From positions 24,179,883-24,243,882 of the forward strand of contig NC_053119.1 of the NCBI RefSeq assembly GCF_010015445.1: a stretch of DNA of 64,000 nt. The letters run 5' to 3'. Every line of letters begins with the position of its first letter. Position 1 is the stretch's first letter. The notes below the pieces were generated by a model that had not been told where the DNA came from, did not search any database, and saw only the letters and a program-made list of their open reading frames with translations. Below, piece after piece: positions 12,723 to 24,121 of this stretch. The position numbers and the translations under genes are program-made. This DNA is from Perca fluviatilis (Eukaryota; Chordata; Actinopteri; Perciformes; Percidae).

Positions 12723-13218
12723 CGTCTGTCTCCGTTGCTCTGATTGGTTGTAGGTCTATCCAGTTGAGTGCAGGGGCATTTTCTTTCCTGGTTTGGTTGA
12801 AACATGCCCCATAATCACAGCCCAATGGAACAGTATCAGCAGGGCCGTACTGGGACTGAAATTCAGCCCGGGACTTTAAGATGGAGAGGCCTTTTACGCG
12901 AGTGCCCTTGGTGCACGAGCAGAAGGATTTTTTGCAGTTATTTTAATTCTAATAGTGTTTTTATGGTATAAAGAGAATCAGATTACGCTGAAGACCTTCA
13001 AGAAACTTCAGGATGACACCTGCCTCCTCAGGTTGTATAAGCAAGTCACCACTGCACTGAACACAACCAGGTCAGCAAAACCTAATCTCCAACACATAAG
13101 TCACAGTATACTGCTAACTACCAGCATGTCATGTGCACAGTCAGTTGGAGTGATCAAATAGTTACAAATACTCACACTCATATACTCAAAAACTACAATG
13201 CAGTCCCATAAAATAGAG

Positions 13219-13246
13219 GTGTGTGTGTGTGTGTGTGTGTGTGTGT
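13219..13246. repeat. (GT)14 microsatellite
   Basis: An uninterrupted gt dinucleotide run inside the nested hAT. Confidence 0.95.
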
Positions 13247-13534
13247 CCTTACTTTCTCAGCTTGGCTCCCTGGCTCAGCTTCCCCTATGATGGACCCTGC
13301 CTCTGCTTACTGATTGTGCAGCTACATATGCATGAGAAGAACATCAGTTATAAATATGACTAAGAATAAACCATTTTCTAGTTCAATCTGTGCTTCAGTC
13401 AAGTTATTATCTAGTATGTAGAACTATTGGTATTTTATCCTATATGTAAATATCTGATTGATTGATATGCCTAATATGATTGCCTACCCAGCCCTGCACA
13501 CTGCCCCTCTACCTGTCTGTTTCCTGCTCTTCCT

Positions 13535-13620
13535 CTCTCCTCCTCCTCCTCCTCTCTCCTGCTGCTCCTGCTCCTCCTTTCTCCTCCTGCTCCTCCTCCT
13601 CCTCCTCTCTCCTGCTATCT
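13535..13620. repeat. Pyrimidine (TCC/CTCCTG) low-complexity tract
   Basis: Interrupted tcc and ctcctg repeats in a strongly strand-asymmetric pyrimidine run inside the nested hAT. Confidence 0.85.
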
Positions 13621-13780
13621 AACTCACATCACCAAATCCAAACCTGACTGAAAGTAAACTCTTTTTTCGGCGCCTTAAGTTTGAGCCAATCGGATGTCAG
13701 GAAAAACGAGGATCAGTCCAAGTTAGGAGGGGCCGCTCGTATCCCCCTCAAGACTGAAAGTATTGGTTTGGCCCGGTCTG

Positions 13781-13886
<106 letters not shown>

Positions 13887-14744
13887 AGACACAGCAGACC
13901 GCTGCAGCTGAACGGCCGGCTAGGCCGGTCGCGTATGACAGAAAAAAAACAAAAACGTATTGACCACCGGCCGGTTCGGCCTGAAATGGACCGGCCGTTC
14001 GGTATTGTTCCCGGTTTTCCCGATGGCCAATCCGTTCCTGAGTATCAGACTCATATTCTGACTAGAATTTGAGTATGACGACGTCAGGCTATTGTATTGC
14101 CGCTTTCTCGCCACAATTGGAAAAGCCTTGAAGTCCACTCGGGCCGAAAGAGTTGTTTATAATCCCTATTAGGAGCGTTGCTACAGCCAAGGTAAACTGG
14201 TTGTCGATGTCAATGCTATTTAAATAAATGTAAATTAATGCATGTCTTTGTGTCCCTGGAGCACAGAGACTGCCAATGGCATTTAGAATTAGCTATTTGT
14301 TATTTTAATCTTTGTTTTATTCACTTTTTTTGGAGTTTTTATTAGACGGCATTTTGATTGTCTTACTTTACAATTATTGTAATTTTGGCCTTAGTGTTTT
14401 TAGTTTTCATCATTGTTTGTGGAGGAAAATAAACCTTCTAGACTTACACGAGTAGTTGATAGTGAATTAAGTGGCCAATTCTTCTCTTTAGGTGCATGTT
14501 TTAATGTGTGCCTTTTGCTGTGACTTGTTTTATTGATTTATTTATTTTATTTAGTTTGCTTGTTTTTATGAAGTTTTAGGCCACTTTCGTTTTTTAGTAT
14601 CTCCTCAATTTTTGTATTCTGTTCATTTTATTTCTGATTAATTTAAATTCCAGGCATAAGTATTTTACACTTAGTTTTATCTCAATTTAATGTGTTTTGT
14701 ATACATATTTACTGATTATTTGAATTCAATATGTATATATATAT

Positions 14745-15620
14745 TTATACCATGGTCTGGGTGAATACTCGATTCTGATTGGCTGCAGGGTGTCCATTAA
14801 AAAGTGATGTAGGACACCTAGTAAAGGAGTTCGGTGAAACTGACTGTTTACTGTTCTAAATGAATGCGCTACATTAAATCAATAAGGAAATGTGGATTTA
14901 TTATTTCCAACTCGTCCTTTGAACACCACAGGATGGCGCTAAAACACACAGGCTGCAAGAAGTAAGTTCTGCTGGCCCTCTGGACTGACTTTGTTTCACA
15001 GAGAATAACGCTATCTCACATATCTCAGCTCGCTGCTTCAGGCTGCACCGCTGCAGCCGACAGCAACGTAACACATCGCGGATCAAATTCTTCGTAAAAG
15101 TCGTTATATTGTTTTGGGGACAATGACATGGCTGATAGCTAGCTTGTCTTGTTGTTCAACATACTGTCAAATTATTTTTACTGATTGCCAACTGTACACA
15201 ATGTTATTGACTTTGGATCTTGCTAGCATAGCGTTAGCTTTCTGGCTCGTAGCTAAACTGAAGGGTTCTATCAGCTGAGCGGACTATATAAATATCTCCG
15301 GTTGCTAAGGGAGGCAAGTCGTATCTAAGGTTCTTCCTAATTCCTGGTGGAGAGAACAACGTTTGCATTGCATAAGAACCTGATGGATGGGAATGATTGT
15401 TCCAGGTATTAGTCAAACTGTCTGGCGTAACCAGGGAAACGGAGTTATTGTTTGGATAAACTTTAGATTTCGATTGTAAAACTAATTAAAATAAGAACTA
15501 ATGTTTTAAAAATATGTTATTTGGGAAGTGACCATGGTATAAGCGGGTTAATGCCCTTCGAGGTGTCCATTGTCAGGTATTAATGGACTTCAGTGGAGGC
15601 AACCGGAACGACGGATGACT
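14745..15620. mobile_element. DNA transposon fragment with 13-bp inverted ends
   Basis: ttataccatggtc at 14745-14757 is the exact inverted copy of gaccatggtataa at 15530-15542. The sequence after the left copy (gaatactcgattctgattgg) and after the right copy (gcgggttaatgcccttcgag) belongs to a palindromic fish repeat I recognise. Because recognisable family sequence continues past the right copy to about 15620, the 13-bp pair may be internal and the true right end lost. No TSD is found. No coding region is recognised. Confidence 0.5.
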
Positions 15621-17552
15621 TTATCAAAAACATGAAGTGTAAAGTTCATCCTCTAGGGACCTCACAATCCACCCAAGGAGCTTGGCTGTGTTAATTGAAA
15701 TCATGGTTATAGAAGCAAATGTCTCAGGTATCAAGAGGTAATTCTAGGGACGGTGGCTCTCGTCACACCAAGGGATGCTTTAATAAATCACTCACTAGAA
15801 TCTGCAAGTATTTCCAACAAATATGACTGGTGATCATTCTATCTGATTTGGTGAAGCAGAAAATGTATAGATGCCTGATTTGTATAGCTGCCAAACAGTG
15901 CATTACCTTGCCACCCAGAAAAAAATGTCCCACTCATATCAGTGCAAAATCTTACTCGCCTACGTATGAAATCGTCAATGCAAGTGTCTTGAAATTCCAC
16001 ACTTCATATGATGGAATCTTTAATATAAGGTAAATGTAATAGATGAATAGTGTCTACTACAACTATCTATGATTTAGGTAATAATCTAACAATGGTGATT
16101 CAGGATCAGCCATTACTTTACTATCTTCCACTAACCAATTTACAGACATGTTATAAAATGTTAAATTAAATACATATAAGATAGAAAGTTGCAGCACAGA
16201 TGAAGGGCAGAGAGAACTTGAAGATGGTTATTGGACCAGATAAAAAGTAACTGGAATGAAAGACGAAAGAAACAAATAGATTAATCAATGAAAAAGGAAG
16301 GGAATAGAAGAGTAAGAGACCTGTGATGTGAAAGTAGGAAGAAGGAAATCAATACGACTGGTCTTCTGATTAGAGACTCCCAACTTGAATGTGGTAGTAT
16401 AGTTCTCCTGTGGATTGCAGTGCTTTAGTGATACTCTGCGACAGATGAGTTGAATCATCACATCCTCTCCTGTCTTATCATCTCCAGAGTCCAATATGCG
16501 TCCATTTAGAGTAGCGTTTCCTGGCCGAATCTTGGCCGGGCCGAGTAAAGTAATGCAGAAAGAAAGTATGATTGTTGAGGCAGAAGATTAGAAGAAAAAA
16601 AAAGTGTTGAGAGTGAAGGAGTCCGGGGCAGAGATGAGAGCGCAGGCATAGCAGAAAAAGGGTGCAGTAAGAAGAACGGAAGAAAGATGTAATAGAAATG
16701 AAAGGGCACTCCTGCTGTTGGTAATTGGAGTAGTGATGTGCCAACACAGTCTGAGAGGTTTTCCACCTATACTGTACCACAGGGGCCCAGACACTGAAAC
16801 CACATTACAGCCCTCCTGTGTGCACTAGCCACTTTTCCCCCTCTGGCTGGAGCTTGACAAGGAGGAGAGAGCAGAAAAGAATACTTGAAAGAAAAAGGGA
16901 CTTTTCTGCTCTTTTCTGTCCATTTTCTGTAAGACATTCACCCACAGTCCAGTGTGAACAGTGCTGGAGGTATTTTCTGGGCTGAACCTATTGAGTTTGA
17001 GATATCATCAGTGCTCAATTCTCAAAAGGACTTGACAAATGAAGAATTTTAGATCCTGTGTGTTTGCCATGCTCCCTTTGTTATTTATAAGCTTAATGAT
17101 AATTATTTTTCTTTCTCCAAATAAATGATGAACTTGTACAATACATAAATACAAATACAAGATACAAAGATGCCTTTGTTTTTATTTCTAAGTTTTTATT
17201 TCTAAGCTCTTAATTCAGTTAATGTGGGCTCCAATGTTTCAACAGGTCAAAACCAGATGAAGTAATTGCCGTCTTTTTCCGTTTATGACTCACTATTAAC
17301 GAGGGATGCTCTACAAAAAGACACTGCCAGCCCAAACAACGTTGCCTCAAAATAAGTCTACTCTTATGTCTCAGAGATCGTCTTCCCAAGAAAAAAAGAC
17401 TGTATCTGTTGTTTCAGGAAATCCCTCAAAACAACATTTTTACTTTCAGGTGACAAAGCCAAAAAAATAGAAATGTAAACCTTTGTATTGTAACCCTTAA
17501 ACTCATCGTTAGCTTCCTTTAACCATAGCGTGTTCATTCCCGAACCAAGTGT
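15621..17552. other. Noncoding DNA
   Basis: No gene or bounded element is seen. Polypyrimidine/polypurine bias around 16560-16720 produces unrecognisable open frames on the minus strand. Confidence 0.5.
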
Positions 17553-18305
17553 TTATACCTGTAACCGACAGAGATGTCTGCCTTCTCTCAATATAATTAA
17601 ACTAGATGGCACATGGCTTCTGGTGCTCAAAGCGCCAAAATATATATATTTGAAAAACTCAACAATGCAATGTCTCTTTCCAGAAATCATGACCTGTTTA
17701 CTTAAGATACTAAAATAATCCACAGACCTGGCTGTGGGCAGTTTCATGTAGGAACTATTTTCTTTCTACCAAAATACACCCACCAACCGTATCACCCCAC
17801 AGAAGGAAGTGTACTCATGGAGGAGAGGCTCGTGCTCGAGTCAGCGTGAGATTTAAAGGTTAATGGCGTCCTCCTCGACTGAGCTGTAGCGTTAGCTATA
17901 ACTCAGGTGAGCTAGTAGTATCGATCTATTCAACTAACTAATAAGCACGAGCCTCTCGTCCATGAGTACGCTTCCATCTGCGCGTTGAGACGGTCGGTGG
18001 GTGTAGTTCGGTAAAACGAAAAATAATTCCCTTATGAAACTGCTTGCAACCAGGGTTGTGGATTATTATGAGTAACCAGGTCATGATTTCTGGAAAGAGT
18101 TTTGCAAATGTATTTTTTTGGCGCTTTGAGCACCACAAGCTGAGTGCCATCTAGTTCCATTATATTCGAGAAAAGACAGATACTGTATCTCTATAGACGA
18201 TATCTCCAACACTGGGCAACTTACACCAACATAATCTAGACTGATAAGTAGCACTACAGGTAGGAGGAAAAATATGTGATTTTTGATTTTGTGGGGAGCT
18301 CTCCT
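17553..18305. mobile_element. Large palindromic nonautonomous transposon
   Basis: About 260 bp on the left (about 17573-17836) is repeated in inverted orientation on the right (17944-about 18183). The inner 32 bp of the arms (17805-17836 versus 17944-17975) differ at only two positions. Outer shared blocks include ctagatggcac, gtgctcaaagcgcc, ttccagaaatcatgacctg and gcagtttcat. The spacer is about 107 bp. Sequence to about 18305 (ending near gatttttgattttgtgggg) matches the terminal part of the family as I remember it. No coding capacity and no clear TSD are visible, so the left end is probably truncated. Confidence 0.75.
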
Positions 18306-19206
18306 TACAACCTAATTGACTCAAGATGATCAAACAACTGTATTTTCCCAATAGTGATCAATAGTGATTTGTATTTCTTTTGGAAGGCACAAACAAACAC
18401 TGTCATCCTGTCTGTGGGGGCGTCAGATCAGAAAATGATCACGTCTATACGACAAAATGAAATAATGTTATTGTTTAATTTGGAGGACTTGTTGAAATCT
18501 TGATCTCTCACACATACATACACACACAATGCAAATTTCTGCAAAAGCACTCAAGCGTGTGATAAAGTTGCTCATAGATTGATCTGTAGTTTGTTACGCT
18601 CAGCAGGTTCTGGTCAGACCTCCCTGTTTTGTTGTAAATATGTCCCAGTCTTCTCATCATCATTGTGACTCACTGTCAATTTTGGTCCATACTTTTCTGA
18701 ACTTATTGTGAGCCATTATATTATATGTGATGACAGCACACATTCAAAACACAACATGTGAGTGGGTTAGGAGTGACATCTGTATAATTAACTTATTGTT
18801 GTACTTTTGTGGGAGGCACAAATAGTGTCAGCGTTACGTCACTCCGTGACATTCTATAGGAGTCACAAATTAATTGATGGTATGGTCTATTCAGACACAC
18901 TTTGACAGTTATATTTGCAGAAAAATGTGATGTTGCGTAATCAATTGATCTAGCATGTGCAGATTCTCTCTGCTGTCAATCTGTATCCTGCAGACACAAG
19001 TCACAACCTGATGAGTAATGTTCTTTTTAAACAAAAGTGCTGCATAGCGCAAGCTGAGGCTAAAGGGCCTACATGAAAAGATGTTGATACTATTTAAACA
19101 ATTAGAAAAAAATATGTTTGACAGGTTAATTGGTGTGCATTTACCGATTTTCTTTTAGCCAATGTGGCAAACTACCGGCCTGTTTACAACCTGCATGATT
19201 ATTTGA
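18306..19206. other. Noncoding DNA, possible diverged repeat
   Basis: No gene is seen. The phrases ttttggaaggcacaaa (about 18378) and ttttgtgggaggcacaaa (about 18806) are similar, hinting at a diverged repeat. No ends could be set. Confidence 0.35.
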
Positions 19207-19802
19207 CTGCTCATTAAGGTTGGGCATCATTTTGATTTGAACAATTCTGATTACAATTCCGATTCTTCTTTTACGATTCCGATTCTTTGAGGGGTGGAGT
19301 TGAAACAGGTCACAAGCTTATCTCACAGATAAGAGTAACATTCTTGACCACCGGTGGCAGAAGGGGAGGAGGCGGGACGCACTCAATTTCCTGAAACGAC
19401 AACTGCCAACTGCGGAAGAGAGAACAGATTTAAAGCAGGATATCAAGCTGTGATAGACTCGTGACAAATGGCCGACCCTGATTGGTTTAACTAACAACGA
19501 CACAGCTGCTCTGATTACTACTGACAAGTGATGTACTATGACAGCTGATCATTATGAGTGATGGAAAAGGTATATGAAGTCTTCCTTTAAGAATTTACGC
19601 TGAGCTTCATTTGTTTAAATGTATGTATTGGTCTAGAACAAGGTATTCAAAGTCATGTTGTTGATGCTAAATTCAGTTCAGTGTGATTGCTATGTGAATG
19701 ACAAAACTAGCTACAGTATTTGACCAAGAAGGGATGCTTAGTACACATGGAGTCAGTCAGGTAGGAACTAAGAATCCACTTTACACTCTCTCACACAAAC
19801 AA

Positions 19803-19804
<2 letters not shown>

Positions 19805-19874
<70 letters not shown>
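19805..19874. repeat. (CA)n microsatellite
   Basis: A dinucleotide array of about 70 bp inside the 19215-21409 element. Confidence 0.97.
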
Positions 19875-19878
<4 letters not shown>

Positions 19879-20108
19879 TGTCACACATGTTAACCCACTT
19901 TACACTCCCTCACAAACAAATATATACACACGCTAGTCACACACATTTGTCTCAGTCGTTTTCAGCTCCAGTGGCTAACGTTTAAAGCTAAAGTCTAAAG
20001 CTAACGTTAAAATGAGACACATTAACCACAGCCTCATGAGTTGGCATGAGCTTTCTAACGTAACGTTGACTTACCTCAATTTCATTATGGAATGCCTTGA
20101 GATGTCTC

Positions 20109-20721
20109 TTAAGGCTCTGACACACCAACCCGATGGCCGACCATCGGCAGAAAGGGCCTCCCCGAGTTGGTCAAAAAAGTGCCTCGTAACACACCAAAGC
20201 GACGCAGACTTGAGTGTATGTTATATATGTCTCCATAACAGCAGGCGGCGCTGATCTGTATTGTTGCCCAAAAAATTTAAACCGTCAGCTGATTGGACGA
20301 ACGTGTCGACGTGGGTCTGGCTTCTCCGGAATTTCAAAGCCAGACCATCATGGCGGCTCGTTCGGAATACGATCTCATATTTTACAAAAATAGTTCACCG
20401 AAACATGTTTCTGAAAACATTTTAAGAAATAGGCCATGCAGTTGCTGAATCTGTATTCATTTCAGATCAGCAAGGTCAGTTAAAAAGATTTTCGTCAGAT
20501 TTTGAGAGACTAGTCATGCTCATCCCGCTCTTCATTTCCGGGTTAGCACTCCACCAATCAGATTGGTCATTGAGTCCGACGGCCCGCCTTCCGATTCAAC
20601 ATGTCAAATCGGCCCTTTTTTCTATGTAATGAAAGTTTTTCCAAACATCGTTTCATCTTTTTCTCCTAAAGACAAACCCGGGCTGGCCGGTCATCGGTCC
20701 CTTTCTCTGTGTCAGACTTAA
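20109..20721. mobile_element. DNA transposon nested in a hAT, with TTAA at both ends
   Basis: The left side reads ttaaggctctgacacaccaa and the right side tctctgtgtcagacttaa, an imperfect inverted pair with ttaa at 20109-20112 and 20718-20721. TTAA flanks suggest a piggyBac- or Kolobok-type target. A PIF-Harbinger 3-bp TWA target (TTA/TAA) is also compatible. The interior has CG-rich motifs such as gatggccgaccatcgg and no coding region. It lies wholly inside the 19215-21409 hAT. Confidence 0.55.
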
Positions 20722-20729
20722 TTTGGTTT

Positions 20730-21150
20730 GTTGTAATTTACGCTCACCGCAGCTGCGTCTAAATAATGCCGCAAAAAAGGCTAGAGGAAGTGACGTCGCC
20801 TGCGTCTGCGCAGTGCAACCTGATGCAGCCCCTGAGGTGAGACACAGGAAACAGAAATACTGCAAAATAATAATAATAACGCGACTAAAAGAGATGAAAT
20901 AACGTTATAACATTTCGTCTAGTCTCGTTTTGGTCAACGAAAATGAAGAGACATTTTAGCATAGTTTTTAATTTTGTAAACCACATTTAGTCTCGTTGTT
21001 ATTCGTCAACAATATTGCATTATACATTTAATTATAGTCAGCGTCACATGACCAGCATTCACGTTGCGTCTCGTCTCGTTTTCGTCACGTGATAAAGGTT
21101 CGTTGACGACGATATTTAGTCATAATTTTCGTTGACGAAAACAACACTAG
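20730..21150 (-). mobile_element. Second hAT-like fragment nested in the hAT
   Basis: The segment ends with cgttgacgaaaacaacacta near 21150, the reverse complement of a tagtgttgttttcgtcaacg start that I recognise as a common fish hAT-like repeat. Further into the element (lower coordinates) the cgtctcgtctcgttttcgtc and gcgtctgcgcag blocks fit the same family. Its other end is not clear and may abut the element at 20109-20721. I infer minus orientation from the remembered family direction. Confidence 0.45.
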
Positions 21151-21417
21151 TGTGATTTACAGTTTTACTGGGCTTTTTCAATGTAAAATAAAGCTACACT
21201 TTAGAGCACCACATACTGTGCTCCATGGCTGCAACACAACAGGTGCCTGGAAATACGGTGGCCGCTACGGAAGCCAAAAAATTGCGCATAAATTTGTAAC
21301 CGAAAATAAGATTCAAAACCAAATTTTCCATTAGAAAAAAACGATTCCCTTGGAATCGTAATTTCTGAAATGATTTCAAGTTGCAACCAGTTCTTGATGC
21401 CCAATCTTACTGCTCAT

Positions 21418-21964
21418 AGTCATTGCCATGTTGGACCTATTGTCAGCGATGTTGCCATGTTTCAAGATCTCAGCAATTATTTTGGTGAGTGGAATACATT
21501 GTTATGCCAAAAACTAAATCCAGGTTGTAATGAACTGTAGCTTTTTCTTTAATAACAACATAAACTCCATCACAGCTTTCCTTTGATGGTTTCATTTATT
21601 GTTTTTGCACAATATCCCTTGAAAGTGGAGTTACAGTCAGAACCTGTTCAAAATCTGCACAAGCCTCTCTTCATCTCCATCACATATAAATATGCTAAAT
21701 GTATGTTTCAGGCAGCAGCATCACCTAATTAACATAATCTATTTAATTTCAGTTTGCAAAATTGGTGGCTCCTATATATTTGTTCTTGCCGCTCCACACT
21801 TATGTAACAGGAATATAACAATAAATAATGAATCAGAAATGGATCGGAGTTCATACATCGGATACCGATCCACAGAGTGATAAGTAAAGCTCCACAGTGT
21901 AGCTGTAGAATACACATTCACAGCTATCCTGTATATCTATTTCAGTGTGAGAGTACTTTACAAC
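21418..21964. other. Noncoding DNA with possible transposon scrap
   Basis: A short piece at about 21840-21880 (atcggataccgatcc) resembles the gatacc-type subterminal repeats of fish hAT elements, but it is too short to bound. Nothing else is recognised. Confidence 0.35.
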
Positions 21965-22135
21965 CCAAAAAAAAAGAAAAAGGAAGTAATTTTTTTGTGG
22001 TGGTTGTGTTTGTTGTGGGGGGGGTGGGGGGGTTTTTTTTGGAGGGGGGTTTTGGGGTTTTAGAGTTGTTTTTTTTAAAAGGGGGGGGTGGGGGGGAAAA
22101 TTTTTTTTTTTTTTTTTTTTTCGGGTTTTTTGGAA
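21965..22135. other. Homopolymer block, probable assembly artefact
   Basis: About 170 bases are almost entirely runs of A, T and G, with G-run/T-run alternation and essentially no C. Genuine low-complexity DNA rarely alternates long runs of three different bases in this way, whereas low-quality consensus often does. Two similar blocks are at 41074-41287 and 48518-48579. Open frames here (poly-Gly/Phe/Val) are meaningless. Confidence 0.7.
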
Positions 22136-23123
22136 GATTAAGCTACATGTTTCATTTTCTTTTGGAATTAGCTTTTTCCCCAAACAGCTGTTTTTATTGG
22201 TTTGGTCCCAATTGACACATATTTGCTCTGTAAACCTGTGGCTGAAAGCTCTGGGACTCTCATAGTTTCACATAGTTTTGCAATATTTTGACTTGTTTTT
22301 AAGGGTAGATGGGTTTTCTGAACTTGTTCAGTAAAAACAAATCATTTCCCATAACAGCAGGTCGGCATGGTTTAAACATTTCTCTCTGGCTATTATATTT
22401 TTCATGTTTCTCATTAAGACCTTGGATCTGAATCAAAACTAACTCTGGTCTTGTCTCACATATTACAATCGCAGGTCTTGACTAAGCACTGAGTCAATTT
22501 TTTTTGGTGGCCTAGTTTTTCCTGCTCATCCCCATATCTTTTCCCTTGAAGGTAACAGAATGTAAATCAAACAAAACAGTAGAGGATGCCAAACACATTA
22601 TGGTTCCCCAGGCAGAACACACAACTCTCAAATATCTCAGATTTTTGTGAGAATCAAATGGTAACATTACTGCTTTCTGGGCACACCTGCGATAGCAGAA
22701 GGGCGTGGAAGGGTGGTGGAAAGTAACCAATTGCTGGATTTAACTAATTTGAGAATATGGCTGCATGTCTATGCATGACTTCTTTTTTTTGGTGAATGGA
22801 GACCTCTATCACACACACTACAGTTCTGAGGGTTTACTTTAGTTGTTCCTTTTATTCCATTATTTTACAGCTAGTTACTAATTGGTTTTCATAAAAAGAT
22901 TAAGATTTTTTTAAAGCCTATGATGAGCATTTAAAACAAAATGCTATACAGTATATATACATATATATATTCTGCATAATGAGTATCTTTTACTTTTGAT
23001 ATTTTTGTGTTTTACAATATTGCATCAAAAAGGAGTAGCAATTGGCAATTACAATAAAAAAATATGAATTGCATTGTGTAAAAGGAGACATTTTGAACAT
23101 TCTAGTTATCATCAGAGCACTCA
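22136..23123. other. Noncoding DNA
   Basis: No gene or bounded repeat. A short (TA)n-like run lies at about 22956-22970. Confidence 0.5.
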
Positions 23124-24121
23124 TGACACTGCATGAAAAGTGGGATTTTCGTCAGTATGCGGCACTGTAGATTGTCGTGGAACTTCAGGTTTACGGCTGT
23201 ATACGGCAATTTACAGGTAACACCGAAAACTGCCGTGAATTGTCGGAAATTGACGTGGGCCTTGCTTGGCAGTTGTCCCCCCCATAACCCCTCTCCCTCT
23301 AATTCTAGGGGAGGCTTTCACATGTAAATTAAAATGCTGTGAGCTATACAAATGCAAATCAGGGTAGCAGGGGGAGTTTTACCCCAGGTGACATTTTTCT
23401 AAAAGGTATTAACTTAATTTTAAGAAAATCTCTTAAAATAGATAAGATTCAGTATAGCCTAATTGTAGACTCTTTAGTAGATTTATTTGATGAAAGTATG
23501 CTAGATTAATTACTGTGTATGTCATTAGTAATGACTAATTAGATGTAAAAAAAGATACACAAAATAATTTATTTCAACAATTAGTTTTAATCAGGCTTTG
23601 CCACAAAAGGTAAAATGTGCAATCCATGATTCATTCACAGTCTCAACCACTGTACATAGTGACATGACTACAGTGGCCTTTCTTTGGTCTTGCTCATCCA
23701 ACATTGTCTGGTGGAATGGAGACAGAGGCTGTACAGTTTTCTAAGAGAAGTCTTTCTGCTGACACCAAAACACTGGGCTTCACATAAAGCATATCAGGTT
23801 TGTCATTGCATGACAAGGTCCCAACCATTTGTGTTCTTAAAATACTGGCAAATTCAGCACCATATTCACATGTCCATGGCATATGAAGCTGTTGGCTCTG
23901 CTGAAATGGCCTCATAATCTAGACATCAATTGTCCTATTGTTATTAAACTTTCCCAGTATTCCATTAAATCTCACTGTAATTCACCTCCACACCAGTGTG
24001 TGCGCTGTTCGCGCCCTGCTGGTTAATCTGCTCCTCTCTGTCTCTCTCTATCACTCTACCCCGCCCCCTACCCCCGCCCTCACTGCTTCCATTTGAAAAT
24101 AGCGGCGGGAGATTGCGGGAG

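Larger units (their letters stand above)
19215..21409. mobile_element. hAT-type transposon hosting other elements, perfect 8-bp TSD
   Basis: The left end taaggttgggcatca and right end tgatgcccaatctta are inverted copies with one mismatch. They are flanked by a perfect 8-bp TSD, ctgctcat, at 19207-19214 and 21410-21417. Subterminal cgattcc-type motifs occur at both ends. At 2195 bp the element is inflated by at least two insertions (20109-20721 and about 20730-21150) and by a (CA)n at about 19805-19874. I recognise no transposase frame. Confidence 0.85.

Noticed and set aside
21851..22215. 110-112-codon frames with poly-Phe/Gly/Pro/Lys
   Set aside because: They lie over homopolymer block 1 and have no domain or credible sequence.
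23694..23915. Transposase fragment of the CACTG element on the minus strand
   Set aside because: The 73-codon frame (MRPFQQSQQLHMPWTCEYGA and onward) has no DDE-type motif that I recognise, so I did not call it.
24055..24121. CG-rich promoter of the BED-like gene
   Set aside because: Too short and without defined elements to call separately; mentioned with the exon.
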